NCBI GenBank assembly: GCA_945969495.1
Contig: CAMFOH010000007.1
Span: forward strand, 1-42,193
Length of the DNA stretch: 42,193 bases
Reading direction: 5' to 3'
DNA from: an uncultured Mollicutes bacterium
Lineage (GTDB): Bacteria > Bacillota_I > Bacilli_A > RF39 > UBA660
Shown here: piece by piece, positions 33,230 to 42,193 of the stretch
How positions within the stretch are numbered: the stretch's first letter is position 1
Layout of the letters: every line of letters starts with the position of its first letter
Position numbers and translations under genes: made by a program
Notes under the pieces: generated by a model
Databases searched by the model: none
What the model was told of the DNA's origin: nothing
Seen by the model: only the letters and a program-made list of their open reading frames with translations

Positions 33230-34556
33230 TTTTTTCCTCCTTGTAATACTTTAATATTATATCATATTTCCCATGTTTTGACTTATCATATTTAGATTTC
33301 TTAAGCCCAGGAAGCCAAATTACAACACCTTTACTATCAACTAATACTGGATATGAATTTCTAATATGTTTACAAACTTTTTCAGTAATAAAAATATCAT
33401 TAATTTTTTTTGTACCATTAAGTCCTAAAATTTCCATTTTATCACCATTCATAACATTTCTTACATATAGTGGTAAACATACTTCATTACTATTAATTGC
33501 AGTAACATAATTTGTAGTATTTTCTAAACTATTAATTTGTTTAATTGCAAAACCATTAGGTAAAACCTCATAACCACTAAACACAAAACAATAGTCATTA
33601 TATTCCTTACTTTCTGCGAAATATATCTTATTATATGATTTTACTAATGTTTTTTTATTTGGAAGGCTAACTTTTCCGTTTGGTTTCTTACTTTTAATAA
33701 GTGATAGTATCAATTCCGTATTATCATTATTTATATTAATAATATCATTTTCATAATTATTATATAAATACCTCATCACTAACCTTTTAATAATTAAATC
33801 ATCATATTTTAAAAGTTTATCTACATTTATCATGTTTTCGCTTACAATAGTAGGATATATTTCATTTATTAACTTATTAAAATAATCATCATATTCGTTT
33901 AATAATGTGGAAAACTTTAAAAATTGTTTATGCACAAAAGGATTTTCCTGTTTAAAACATGGTAAAACATACTTTCTGTACCTATTTCTTGTGTATTTAT
34001 CATCTAAATTAGACTTATCCACAGCATAAGGAACTTTATTCTTTTCACAATAATTTAATAAATCATCCTTAGTAACAAAAAGAAATGGTCTAATAAGGCT
34101 ATAATTTTTTCGCTTATTAGTTAGTGATATACCACAATAACCTTTAAGCGTTGATCCACGGGTTATCCTCATTAATATTGTTTCAATGAGATCATCACCA
34201 TGATGAGCTGTAAATAAGTACTTAGAATTATATTTTTGTACTAACTTTTCAAAAAATTCATATCTCTTATTTCTTGCTTCTTCTTCCGTAAACTTATTAT
34301 TCTTGTAAGAATCAATCTTCATGAATTCAAAAATAAAGTTATGCTTGATGCAATATTTTTTTAAAGATTCATATTCTAAATCACTTTCTTTTCTGTGGTT
34401 ATGATGTACATGAGCACAAATTATCTTATTTTTAGGATATATTTTACTTAAAACAACTAATAAAGCCATAGAATCTGGTCCATAAGAAACCGCGATAATT
34501 AATGGTTCATGAATGCTTACATTTAAAGTTTTTAAAAAATCATAAACAGACTTCAT
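33213..34556 (-). CDS. tilS: tRNA(Ile)-lysidine synthetase
   Basis: Converts the wobble C of tRNA-Ile(CAU) to lysidine so that it reads AUA, which matters in an AT-rich genome. The protein has 447 residues. The PP-loop reads AVSYGPDSMALL, i.e. SxGxDS with Tyr where many relatives have Gly. CAHVHHNHR and YLFTAHHGDDLIETILMRI follow, as does the RNRYRKYVLP motif. The C-terminal third is the TilS substrate-binding region. The 3' end overlaps ftsH. A TACAAT -10 element is visible just upstream. Confidence 0.95.
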   Translation of the reverse strand: MKSVYDFLKTLNVSIHEPLIIAVSYGPDSMALLVVLSKIYPKNKIICAHVHHNHRKESDLEYESLKKYCIKHNFIFEFMKIDSYKNNKFTEEEARNKRYEFFEKLVQKYNSKYLFTAHHGDDLIETILMRITRGSTLKGYCGISLTNKRKNYSLIRPFLFVTKDDLLNYCEKNKVPYAVDKSNLDDKYTRNRYRKYVLPCFKQENPFVHKQFLKFSTLLNEYDDYFNKLINEIYPTIVSENMINVDKLLKYDDLIIKRLVMRYLYNNYENDIININNDNTELILSLIKSKKPNGKVSLPNKKTLVKSYNKIYFAESKEYNDYCFVFSGYEVLPNGFAIKQINSLENTTNYVTAINSNEVCLPLYVRNVMNGDKMEILGLNGTKKINDIFITEKVCKHIRNSYPVLVDSKGVVIWLPGLKKSKYDKSKHGKYDIILKYYKEEKNDRTK

Positions 34557-34587
34557 AAAATCACCTTAACGTATATTGTATCATAAA

Positions 34588-34622
34588 AGAAAAAAAAAGC
34601 CATATTTAATGGCACTTTTTAA
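34588..34622 (-). terminator. Terminator of the small acidic protein gene
   Basis: GCCAT-TAAAT-ATGGC followed by nine T on the minus strand; the A-run on the other side extends the stem. Confidence 0.85.
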
Positions 34623-34624
34623 TT

Positions 34625-34924
34625 TTATTTAATATGTATTTGGTCATTATCAAGTTCATTACCAAACATAACTTTATTAATAGCAATTTGAACAGCTTTT
34701 TCTAAATCTACTAATCTATCACCTGTTTCAGCATCATATGAATCTAATATATCAAGTGCTTGTTCAACAATTTGGAAAAGTTCAGATGGCTGAATTTCAT
34801 TATTTTCACACAATTCTGCCCAGTTTTTAACAATTAAAATAATTTTATTTATAAAATCTTCATCTAATGAAGAAAATAGTTTTGCATTTTCAACTATATC
34901 TGTGATAATTTCATTATTTTCCAT
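34625..34924 (-). CDS. Small acidic helical protein, unknown
   Basis: I do not recognise this 99-residue protein. It is acidic and looks all-helical (FSSLDEDFINKIILIVKNW, LFQIVEQALDILDSYD, LVDLEKAVQIAINKVMFG), with no membrane segment and a single cysteine. It has its own promoter (TTGACC, 17 bases, TATTAT at 34969-34997) and a strong terminator, so it is a real single-gene unit between rpoC and tilS. Confidence 0.6.
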   Translation of the reverse strand: MENNEIITDIVENAKLFSSLDEDFINKIILIVKNWAELCENNEIQPSELFQIVEQALDILDSYDAETGDRLVDLEKAVQIAINKVMFGNELDNDQIHIK

Positions 34925-34968
34925 AATTTCTCTCTGCTTTCTTAATAAAAATAATCTTTACTAATTTA

Positions 34969-34997
34969 ATAATAACATAACGAAATATCATGGTCAA
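34969..34997 (-). promoter_or_regulatory. Promoter of the small acidic protein gene
   Basis: TTGACC (34992-34997), a 17-base spacer and TATTAT (34969-34974) on the minus strand. Confidence 0.7.
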
Positions 34998-35028
34998 GAA
35001 ATCAATATTTTTTATACTATAAAATGTA

Positions 35029-35054
35029 AATAAAAAGAAAGCTTAAGCTTTCTT
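35029..35054 (-). terminator. rpoBC terminator overlapping the rpoC stop
   Basis: The 20-base palindrome AAGAAAGCTTAAGCTTTCTT followed by TTTATTT. The last two bases of the rpoC TAA stop are its first stem bases. Confidence 0.85.
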
Positions 35055-38000
35055 AATCAGTTAACTGTTCTTCTAATACATCTAACGCATCATTTTCTAC
35101 TTGTTCACTTTCTAATGAATATTTAACCTTAGAATAGAATTTAGACCCCGTACCAGCTGGTATTAATTTACCAATAATAACGTTTTCTTTTAATCCGGTT
35201 AAGTGATCTATCTTACCTTTAATTGCCGCATCAGTTAAAATTCTAGTAGTTTCTTGGAATGATGCTGCCGATAAGAATGAATCTGTTTCTAATGATGCCT
35301 TAGTAATACCAAGCATTATAGGTCTTCCTGTTGCAGGTTTTTTACCTTCAATAATAGCTTCTTTGTTAATTCTAGTAAATTCATGCATTGAAACTAACTT
35401 ACCAGATACTAACTGTGTTTCTCCGCCATCAACTATTTTTATTCTTGCAATCATACGACGAGCAAGTATTTCAATATGCTTATCAGAAACATCAACACCC
35501 TGAGATTTATAAACTTTTTGAACTTCTGCTAAAATGTAATTTTGAGCAGTAATAGGATCAGTTACGGCAAGTAATTCTTTAGGATTTATAGAACCTATAT
35601 TAAGTTTATCTCCAGCCTTAACATCTTGACCTACTTCAACGCAAAGTTTTACACCATAATTTGTTGTGTGTTCTCTTGATTCTACATCATTAGTAATTTC
35701 GATTCTATATTTTCCATTAATATCATCTATTTTTGTTATCTTACCATTAATTTCAGCAATCGTTGATTTAGCTTTTGGTATTCTAGCTTCAAATAACTCC
35801 TGAACACGAGGTAAACCTTGAGTTATATCTTCACCAGATGCAACACCACCAGTATGGAATGTTCTCATCGTAAGCTGCGTACCAGGTTCACCGATTGATT
35901 GAGCTGCCATAATACCAACTGCTTCACCAATTTCAACAACGTTACCAGTAGCTAAGTTAGTACCATAACAATGCATACAAACTCCATTTTCTGTTTTACA
36001 CGTTAATGCTGTTCTTATTTCAACTTCTTTAATACCAGCTTTATCAATCTTATCTGCGATTGGTTCAGTAATTAATTCATTTTTTTCGATAATTACTTCT
36101 TTAGTTTGTGGGTTAACTATCTTTTTATTTGTATAACGACCTACAATACGTTCGTGCAAACTTTCAATAACAGTACCAGCATTTTCATCAATAAATGATG
36201 AAACCACAACACCTTGAATAGTTCCACAATCTTCTTCTCTTACGATAACATCTTGAACAACGTCTACTAAACGTCTTGTAAGATATCCAGAGTCAGCAGT
36301 CTTAAGAGCAGTATCAGCATTACCTTTACGAGTACCATGAGTAGAAATAAAGAATTCCGATACTGAAAGTCCATCAGTAAATGATGAAGTTATAGGAATT
36401 TCAACTGCTTCACCATTTGGTTTAGCTTTTAAACCAATCATACCAGCTAACTGTCTAAATTGTGATAAGTTACCACGGGCCTTAGAGTTCATCATCATCA
36501 TAATTGGATTATCAGATGGAGCTTCTACTTTAGCTTTTAATTCTTTTTCAACTTCACTAGTAGCATTATTCCATACTTCGCAAACCTTTTCATAACGTTC
36601 TCTATCTGTAATTAAACCACGTCTATATTGTTTGTTAATTGTATCAACTATCTTTTGTGATTTTTCAACTATCTCATGTTTCTTTTCACTTGTTTCTACA
36701 TCTGCTATTGATATTGAAATACCAGCAAGTGTTGAATATTTAAATCCTAAGTCTTTTAAACGGTCAAGCATTACTGATGTTTCAGTTGTCTTATAACGTT
36801 TAAATATTTGTGCAATAATACTCTTTAATGCGCTTTGTGGGAAAGGTTTTACTATTTCCATTTCCTTAATAGCTTCAGGAATATTAGTTCCACGAGGCAA
36901 GAAGAATTTCATTGGTGTTAAATTCTCAAAATTATCATCAGTTGGTTCATTTATGTATTGGAAACCATCTGGTAATACTTCATTAAATATTAACTTACCA
37001 ACAGTTGTTACTAAATACATTTGTTTTTGCTCATCTGTAAACATCTTATATTTCAAAGATTTTACTGGAAGAGCAACTCTAGCATGCAGTGTTAATTCTC
37101 TTCTTTCATAAGCTTCTATAGCTTCATTTGCGTTTTTAAATACTCTTCCTTCACCTTCAATGCCCGCTTTTTCCATAGTTAGGTAATAGTTACCTAAAAC
37201 CATATCTTGAGATGGAGTAACAATTGGTTTTCCATCCTTTGGAGAAAGAATGTTATTAGCACCAAGCATTAATATTCTAGCTTCTGCTTGAGCAGCTTCA
37301 GAAAGAGGTACGTGAACTGCCATTTGGTCACCATCAAAGTCTGCGTTAAATGCTGTACAAACTAATGGATGTAACCTAATAGCTTTACCACTAACTAATT
37401 TAGGCTCAAATGCTTGAATACCTAACCTATGTAGCGTTGGAGCACGATTTAACATTACTGGATGTTCTTTAATAACATCTTCTACAACGTCCCATACTCT
37501 CTCATCTTGATTTTCTATTAACTTTTTAGCAGATTTAATATTGTGAACAATATCTCTTTGTACTAAACCATTTATAACATGAGGTTTAAATAGTTCAAGT
37601 GCCATTTCTTTTGGTATACCACATTGATACATTTTAAGAGTTGGACCTACCGCAATAACACTACGTCCAGAATAGTCAACACGTTTACCTAATAAATTTT
37701 GACGGAAACGGCCTTGTTTTCCTTTTAACATGGAAGAAATTGATTTAAGTGGTCTATTAGATGGACCAGTTACATTTCTACCACGTCTTCCGTTATCAAA
37801 TAAAGCATCTACTGCTTCTTGAAGCATTCTCTTTTCATTTTGAACAATGATTGATGGAGCATTTAATTCAAGAAGTTTTTTCAAACGATTATTACGGTTA
37901 ATTACACGTCTATATAAATCATTTAAGTCACTAGTTGCAAAACGTCCACCATCTAATTGAATCATTGGTCTCAATTCTGGTGGTATTACAGGAAGCGCTG

Positions 38001-38685
38001 TTAATATCATCCATTCTGGTTTGTTACCAGACTTATCAAACGAATCCAAAATATCAAGTCTCTTAAGAAGTCTTGTTCTCTTTTGCTCTTGAGCACCTTC
38101 CAATTCTTCTTCTAACTTCTTAATTTCTTCTTTAACATCTATTTCTTTAAGTAGTTTTAATATTGCTTCTGCTCCCATGCCTACTTCAAAAGTATTACCA
38201 TACTTCTCATAATAAGCTCTGTACTCTTTATCAGATAAAGTTTGTTTCTTTTCAAGTGGTGCAGATCCAGGATTAATAACAACATATGACACAAAGTATA
38301 AAACTTCTTCCAAATCTCTTGGAGACATATCAAGAACCAATCCCATACGGCTTGGTACACCTTTAAAGAACCAAATATGTGATACTGGGGTAGCAAGTTC
38401 GATGTGACCCATACGTTCACGACGAACTTTAGCTTTAGTAACTTCTACGCCACATCTATCACAAATAATATCTTTGTATCTTAATCTTTTATATTTTCCA
38501 CAAGAACATTCATAATCCTTTGTTGGACCAAAGATTTTTTCGCAGAATAAACCATCTCTTTCTGGTTTTAAAGTACGATAGTTAATTGTTTCTGGTTTTT
38601 TTACTTCTCCATAAGACCATTCACGAATTTGTTCGGGTGAAGCGATAGATATCTTAATTCCTTCAAACTTATTTGCATCTAACAT
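35053..38685 (-). CDS. rpoC: DNA-directed RNA polymerase subunit beta'
   Basis: Largest catalytic subunit. The protein has 1210 residues, typical for Firmicutes. N-terminal zinc finger: [20 protein letters not shown]. Active-site magnesium motif: [12 protein letters not shown]. Bridge-helix/trigger-loop region: [19 protein letters not shown]. Second zinc site: [16 protein letters not shown] overlaps the rpoB stop by one base (TAATG). The polymerase genes are not followed by rpsL as in many Firmicutes; transcription ends at the palindrome after the stop. Confidence 0.99.
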   Translation of the reverse strand: MLDANKFEGIKISIASPEQIREWSYGEVKKPETINYRTLKPERDGLFCEKIFGPTKDYECSCGKYKRLRYKDIICDRCGVEVTKAKVRRERMGHIELATPVSHIWFFKGVPSRMGLVLDMSPRDLEEVLYFVSYVVINPGSAPLEKKQTLSDKEYRAYYEKYGNTFEVGMGAEAILKLLKEIDVKEEIKKLEEELEGAQEQKRTRLLKRLDILDSFDKSGNKPEWMILTALPVIPPELRPMIQLDGGRFATSDLNDLYRRVINRNNRLKKLLELNAPSIIVQNEKRMLQEAVDALFDNGRRGRNVTGPSNRPLKSISSMLKGKQGRFRQNLLGKRVDYSGRSVIAVGPTLKMYQCGIPKEMALELFKPHVINGLVQRDIVHNIKSAKKLIENQDERVWDVVEDVIKEHPVMLNRAPTLHRLGIQAFEPKLVSGKAIRLHPLVCTAFNADFDGDQMAVHVPLSEAAQAEARILMLGANNILSPKDGKPIVTPSQDMVLGNYYLTMEKAGIEGEGRVFKNANEAIEAYERRELTLHARVALPVKSLKYKMFTDEQKQMYLVTTVGKLIFNEVLPDGFQYINEPTDDNFENLTPMKFFLPRGTNIPEAIKEMEIVKPFPQSALKSIIAQIFKRYKTTETSVMLDRLKDLGFKYSTLAGISISIADVETSEKKHEIVEKSQKIVDTINKQYRRGLITDRERYEKVCEVWNNATSEVEKELKAKVEAPSDNPIMMMMNSKARGNLSQFRQLAGMIGLKAKPNGEAVEIPITSSFTDGLSVSEFFISTHGTRKGNADTALKTADSGYLTRRLVDVVQDVIVREEDCGTIQGVVVSSFIDENAGTVIESLHERIVGRYTNKKIVNPQTKEVIIEKNELITEPIADKIDKAGIKEVEIRTALTCKTENGVCMHCYGTNLATGNVVEIGEAVGIMAAQSIGEPGTQLTMRTFHTGGVASGEDITQGLPRVQELFEARIPKAKSTIAEINGKITKIDDINGKYRIEITNDVESREHTTNYGVKLCVEVGQDVKAGDKLNIGSINPKELLAVTDPITAQNYILAEVQKVYKSQGVDVSDKHIEILARRMIARIKIVDGGETQLVSGKLVSMHEFTRINKEAIIEGKKPATGRPIMLGITKASLETDSFLSAASFQETTRILTDAAIKGKIDHLTGLKENVIIGKLIPAGTGSKFYSKVKYSLESEQVENDALDVLEEQLTD

Positions 38686-41600
38686 TATTCTTCATCCCCT
38701 TCCATTAATGAATCATCTAGTTCATCTAATCTGTCCTCAATTTCAGATTCATAATCATCTTCTTGTTCTTCTAATAATTCAGATTCACTTTCGTTTTCTA
38801 TTTCTTCTTCAGTAACAACATCAACTGATTCTTTTGGTTTTACCATTGATACATTATCAATTTCTTCGATCGATAATGGAGAAACTTCTTTTTCATCCTC
38901 TTCTTCAAGGGTTTTAACATCTATTTCTTTTCCATCTTCATTAATCATAGCTATGTTTAGTCCTAAAGCTTGAAATTCTTTTACAAGAACACGGAAACTT
39001 TCTGGAACACCAGCTTGATTAATTGGTTTGCCTTTAACAATTGACTCATAAACTTTTACACGACCTACAACGTCATCTGATTTAACTGTCATCATTTCTT
39101 GAAGTACGTTTGCAGCACCATATGCATACAATGCCCAAACTTCCATTTCACCAAATCTTTGACCACCAAACTGTGCTTTACCACCTAAAGGTTGTTGTGT
39201 TACTAATGAGTAAGGACCAGTTGCACGAGCATGTAATTTATCATCAACCATGTGATCTAGCTTAATCATGTACATAACACCAACGGCTACACGATTATCA
39301 AATGGTTCACCTGTTTTACCATTATATAATACAGTTTTACCATCTAAGGCCATGCCTGATTCTTGCATCATATCTTGAATATCCTGCCAAGTTGCACCAT
39401 CAAATACTGGAGTTGCAGTATAAACACCTAGTTTTTTAGCAGCCATACCTAAGTGCATTTCTAAAATTTGTCCAGGATTCATACGTGATGGAACACCTAG
39501 TGGGTTAAGTAAGATATCTACTGGTGTACCATCTGGTAAATATGGCATATCTTCTTGTGGAGCAACAAGAGAAATAACACCTTTGTTACCATGACGACCA
39601 GCCATCTTATCACCAACTTGAATTTTACGTTTTTGAACTATATAAACACGAATTTCCTTACTAACTCCACTTGGAAGTTCATCAGAATCTTTCTTAGTAT
39701 AAATCTTAATATCATGAACGATACCAGCACCACCATGTGGAACACGTAATGATGTATCCCTTACTTCACGAGTTTTTTCACCAAAAATTGCATGTAATAG
39801 TTTTTCTTCAGAAGTAAGTTCTACCATTCCTTTTGGAGTAACCTTACCAACTAAGATATCTCCTTCTTTTACTTCAGTACCGATTCTTATGATACCATTA
39901 GCATCCAAGTTCTTACGTGCTTCTTCACTTACGTTAGGAATATCACGAGTAATTTCTTCAGGGCCTAATTTAGTATCACGACATTGAATTTCGTAATCTT
40001 CTATATAAATTGATGTTAAAACATCATCTTTAACCATTCTTTCGTTAAGAATAACAGCATCCTCGTAGTTATATCCATTATAAGTCATGAATGCAACAAC
40101 TAAGTTCTTACCTAATGCTACTTCACCTTTATCAGTAGAAGGGCCATCTGCTATTATTTGTCCACGCTTTACTTTATCACCAACTCTTACAATTGGTCTT
40201 TGATGATAACATGTACCTGCATTAGAACCCTCAAAGTTCTTTAAGATATAAATATCTTTTGCTTTAGTAGTTTTAACAACTATCTTTTTGCCATCTACAT
40301 ATTCTACTACACCATCAGCTTTTGCAAGAACGCAAACACCAGAATCTTTTGCGGCTTGAGCTTCGACACCTGTTGCAACAAGTGGAGCTTCTGCTCTTAA
40401 TAATGGTAATGCTTGACGTTGCATGTTAGAACCCATTAATGCACGGTGTCCATCATCGTGATCAAGGAATGGAATACAACTTGTTGTAACAGATACAATT
40501 TGTTGTGGAGCTACGTCTATGTAATCAATCTCACTTGGTTTTGTAATAATGTTCTCACCATTAGAACGAGCTGGGCAGTGTTCTTGAATAATAGTATCTC
40601 CGTCCATTTCAACTTTCGCTTGAGCAATTATATGTCCATTTTCTTCATCAGCTGTTAAATAATCTATTTGATCTAGTAATTTCCCATCTTTTACTCTTCT
40701 ATAAGGAGTCATAATAAACCCATAATCATTTATCTTTGCATAATTTGCAAGAGAAGTAATAAGTCCGATATTAGCACCTTCTGGAGATTCAATAGGACAA
40801 ATTCTACCATAGTGAGATACGTTAACATCACGTACTTCCATAGCAGCTCTATCACGCGATAAACCTCCCGGACCTAAAGCTGATAAACGACGTTTATTAT
40901 TTAATTCTGATAATGGATTAATCTGATCCATAAATTGAGATAAAGGACTTGATCCAAAGAATTCTTTAATAACCGCTGTTATTGGTCTTATGTTAATTAG
41001 TGTCTTAGGCGTTGCCGTTTCTATATCTAAAGTAGTCATTCTTTCGCGAATAACCCTTTCCATACGGGCAACTCCAATTCTAAATTGATTTTGTAATAAT
41101 TCTCCAACTTGTCTTAAACGACGATTAGATAAATGATCTATTTCATCTATTGAACCAACATTATGCAAAAGGTTCAAATAGTATGAAACTGATGCATATA
41201 TATCTGATATAGTAAGAGTTTTAACATCAATTGACTGATCATTACCTACTACTTTTATAATCTTATCTGGTTCTACTGGAGAATAAATGCTTATAACTTG
41301 AACCATGGTATGATCATCAAGCTCTTTATCCATGGTTGCATCAATCATGCCATAACCATTAGATAAAATCGGTTTTAAAGTTTCCATTACTTCGTTAGTA
41401 ACTTTAGTTCCCTTTTTAATTACTACTTCATTATCTACCTTTATATCTTCAGCTAAAGTTTGATTTAATAAACGATCACAAACATTAAGTTTTTTATTAA
41501 ATTTATAACGTCCAACCTTAGCTAAATCATATCTAAAATTATCAAAAAATCTAGTAATTAGTTGGTTCTTAGCACTATCAAGTGTAGCTGGTTCACCAGG

Positions 41601-42193
41601 TTTTAGTTTTTCATATATTTCAAGTAAAGCTTCATCAGTATTTTTCGTGGAATCCTTACTTAAAGTATTTATTAAATATTCATCTTGACCAAACAGCTTT
41701 AACATATCATCATCAGATGATAATCCAAAAGCCCTTAAGAACGCAGTAATAACAACCTTTCTGTTACGGTCTATTCTAACGTCTACAACGTCTTTACTAT
41801 TAAGCTTATATTCAAGCCAAGTCCCTCTGGTAGGTATAATTTGAGAAGAAATAATAGAACGTCCATTCTTATCAATTTCTCTTCCATAATATACACTTGG
41901 AGAACGCACTAATTGTGATACTATAACACGTTCAGACCCATTAAAAATGAATGATCCTGAATCAGTCATAAGTGGCATATCACCTAAGAATATTTCCTGT
42001 TCTTTTACTTCTCCTGTTTCATTGTTAAACAAACGAGTTTGAACTTTTAATGGAGCAGCATAAGTAGTTTTCTTCTCCTTACATTCTTTTATTGTATGTC
42101 TTGGTTCATCAAATGAGTATTCACCAAATTCTAAAGATAATGTTCCAGAGAAATTTTCTACTGGGCTTATTTCCTCTAACACTTCTTTTATAC
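38685..42193 (-). CDS. rpoB: DNA-directed RNA polymerase subunit beta, 5' end beyond window
   Basis: The frame stays open to the right edge. The residues before the first apparent start read [16 protein letters not shown], matching the normal interior of the N-terminal region, so about 40-60 residues are missing. Rifampicin pocket: [20 protein letters not shown], then [18 protein letters not shown]; the residue equivalent to E. coli His526 is Asn (bases 40896-40898). [12 protein letters not shown] and [13 protein letters not shown] are catalytic-region motifs. After the usual end (about [14 protein letters not shown]...) there is an added Glu/Asp-rich tail of roughly 70 residues ending [11 protein letters not shown]. 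Confidence 0.99.
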   Translation of the reverse strand, partial: IKEVLEEISPVENFSGTLSLEFGEYSFDEPRHTIKECKEKKTTYAAPLKVQTRLFNNETGEVKEQEIFLGDMPLMTDSGSFIFNGSERVIVSQLVRSPSVYYGREIDKNGRSIISSQIIPTRGTWLEYKLNSKDVVDVRIDRNRKVVITAFLRAFGLSSDDDMLKLFGQDEYLINTLSKDSTKNTDEALLEIYEKLKPGEPATLDSAKNQLITRFFDNFRYDLAKVGRYKFNKKLNVCDRLLNQTLAEDIKVDNEVVIKKGTKVTNEVMETLKPILSNGYGMIDATMDKELDDHTMVQVISIYSPVEPDKIIKVVGNDQSIDVKTLTISDIYASVSYYLNLLHNVGSIDEIDHLSNRRLRQVGELLQNQFRIGVARMERVIRERMTTLDIETATPKTLINIRPITAVIKEFFGSSPLSQFMDQINPLSELNNKRRLSALGPGGLSRDRAAMEVRDVNVSHYGRICPIESPEGANIGLITSLANYAKINDYGFIMTPYRRVKDGKLLDQIDYLTADEENGHIIAQAKVEMDGDTIIQEHCPARSNGENIITKPSEIDYIDVAPQQIVSVTTSCIPFLDHDDGHRALMGSNMQRQALPLLRAEAPLVATGVEAQAAKDSGVCVLAKADGVVEYVDGKKIVVKTTKAKDIYILKNFEGSNAGTCYHQRPIVRVGDKVKRGQIIADGPSTDKGEVALGKNLVVAFMTYNGYNYEDAVILNERMVKDDVLTSIYIEDYEIQCRDTKLGPEEITRDIPNVSEEARKNLDANGIIRIGTEVKEGDILVGKVTPKGMVELTSEEKLLHAIFGEKTREVRDTSLRVPHGGAGIVHDIKIYTKKDSDELPSGVSKEIRVYIVQKRKIQVGDKMAGRHGNKGVISLVAPQEDMPYLPDGTPVDILLNPLGVPSRMNPGQILEMHLGMAAKKLGVYTATPVFDGATWQDIQDMMQESGMALDGKTVLYNGKTGEPFDNRVAVGVMYMIKLDHMVDDKLHARATGPYSLVTQQPLGGKAQFGGQRFGEMEVWALYAYGAANVLQEMMTVKSDDVVGRVKVYESIVKGKPINQAGVPESFRVLVKEFQALGLNIAMINEDGKEIDVKTLEEEDEKEVSPLSIEEIDNVSMVKPKESVDVVTEEEIENESESELLEEQEDDYESEIEDRLDELDDSLMEGDEE

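Noticed and set aside
1333..42193. Mollicute genetic code 4 (UGA = Trp)
   Set aside because: All spot-checked Trp positions in conserved genes are TGG and no gene is interrupted by in-frame TGA.
1..42193. CRISPR arrays, insertion sequences or tandem repeats
   Set aside because: No regularly spaced repeats, transposase frames or long duplicated stretches were seen.

Overview
This window looks like the chromosome of a very AT-rich, Gram-positive-type bacterium in or near the Bacilli, plausibly an uncultured gut lineage of the Erysipelotrichia/RF39 kind. That placement is inference from gene content and synteny. Supporting evidence: an RNA polymerase delta subunit (rpoE), a FemAB-type peptidoglycan bridge enzyme, spoIIR, the orders eno-secG-rnr-smpB-ssrA and prfA-prmC-spoIIR-mntP that I recall from Bacillus, strong AGGAGG-type ribosome sites, and many TTGACA/TATAAT promoters. 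dapF, murA, a class A penicillin-binding protein and FemAB show a walled cell; spoIIR suggests sporulation ability or recent ancestry. All 36 visible stop codons are TAA or TAG and none is TGA, while tryptophan is TGG wherever checked.

Layout. 1-1135: the 3'-truncated dapF on the minus strand and a divergent tiny Tyr/Gly-rich membrane peptide that resembles spore-associated small proteins. 1141-5225: an accessory island holding an ATP-grasp-like protein on the plus strand, then on the minus strand an HD-domain phosphohydrolase, a translationally coupled pair of paralogous Cys-His-Asp (papain/transglutaminase-like) proteins, and what looks like the C-terminal stub of a MobV-type plasmid relaxase. 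The island abuts the 3' end of ssrA (tmRNA, 5336-5702), a classic integration target. 5795-11881: a membrane-anchored NAGPA-type glycosidase, a membrane protein, smpB, a CapA-family protein, rnr and secG. 11953-14570: eno divergent from a FemAB ligase. 14644-18911: the str operon rpsL-rpsG-fusA-tuf on the minus strand.

19066-25617: rpmE, a membrane-anchored SGNH hydrolase, murA, class II fba, an unknown anchored protein, mntP, spoIIR and prmC. 25669-29169: prfA, rpoE, argS and a DUF1934/YwiB protein as one tight operon. 29286-31241: a class A PBP, convergent with ftsH and sharing one terminator hairpin that contains both stop codons. 31238-34924: ftsH, tilS and a small acidic protein. 35053-42193: rpoC and rpoB, with the rpoB 5' end beyond the right edge.

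The core genes serve translation (EF-Tu, EF-G, S7, S12, L31, RF1 and its methylase, ArgRS, TilS), trans-translation (tmRNA, SmpB, RNase R), transcription (beta, beta', delta), wall synthesis (DapF, MurA, PBP, FemAB) and membrane quality control or export (FtsH, SecG). Most of the novelty lies in the 1.1-5.2 kb island. Further points of interest are unusual residues at drug-target sites in RpoB and S12, absence of UGA stops, an unusual tmRNA tag, and a repeated habit of placing stop codons inside terminator hairpins.
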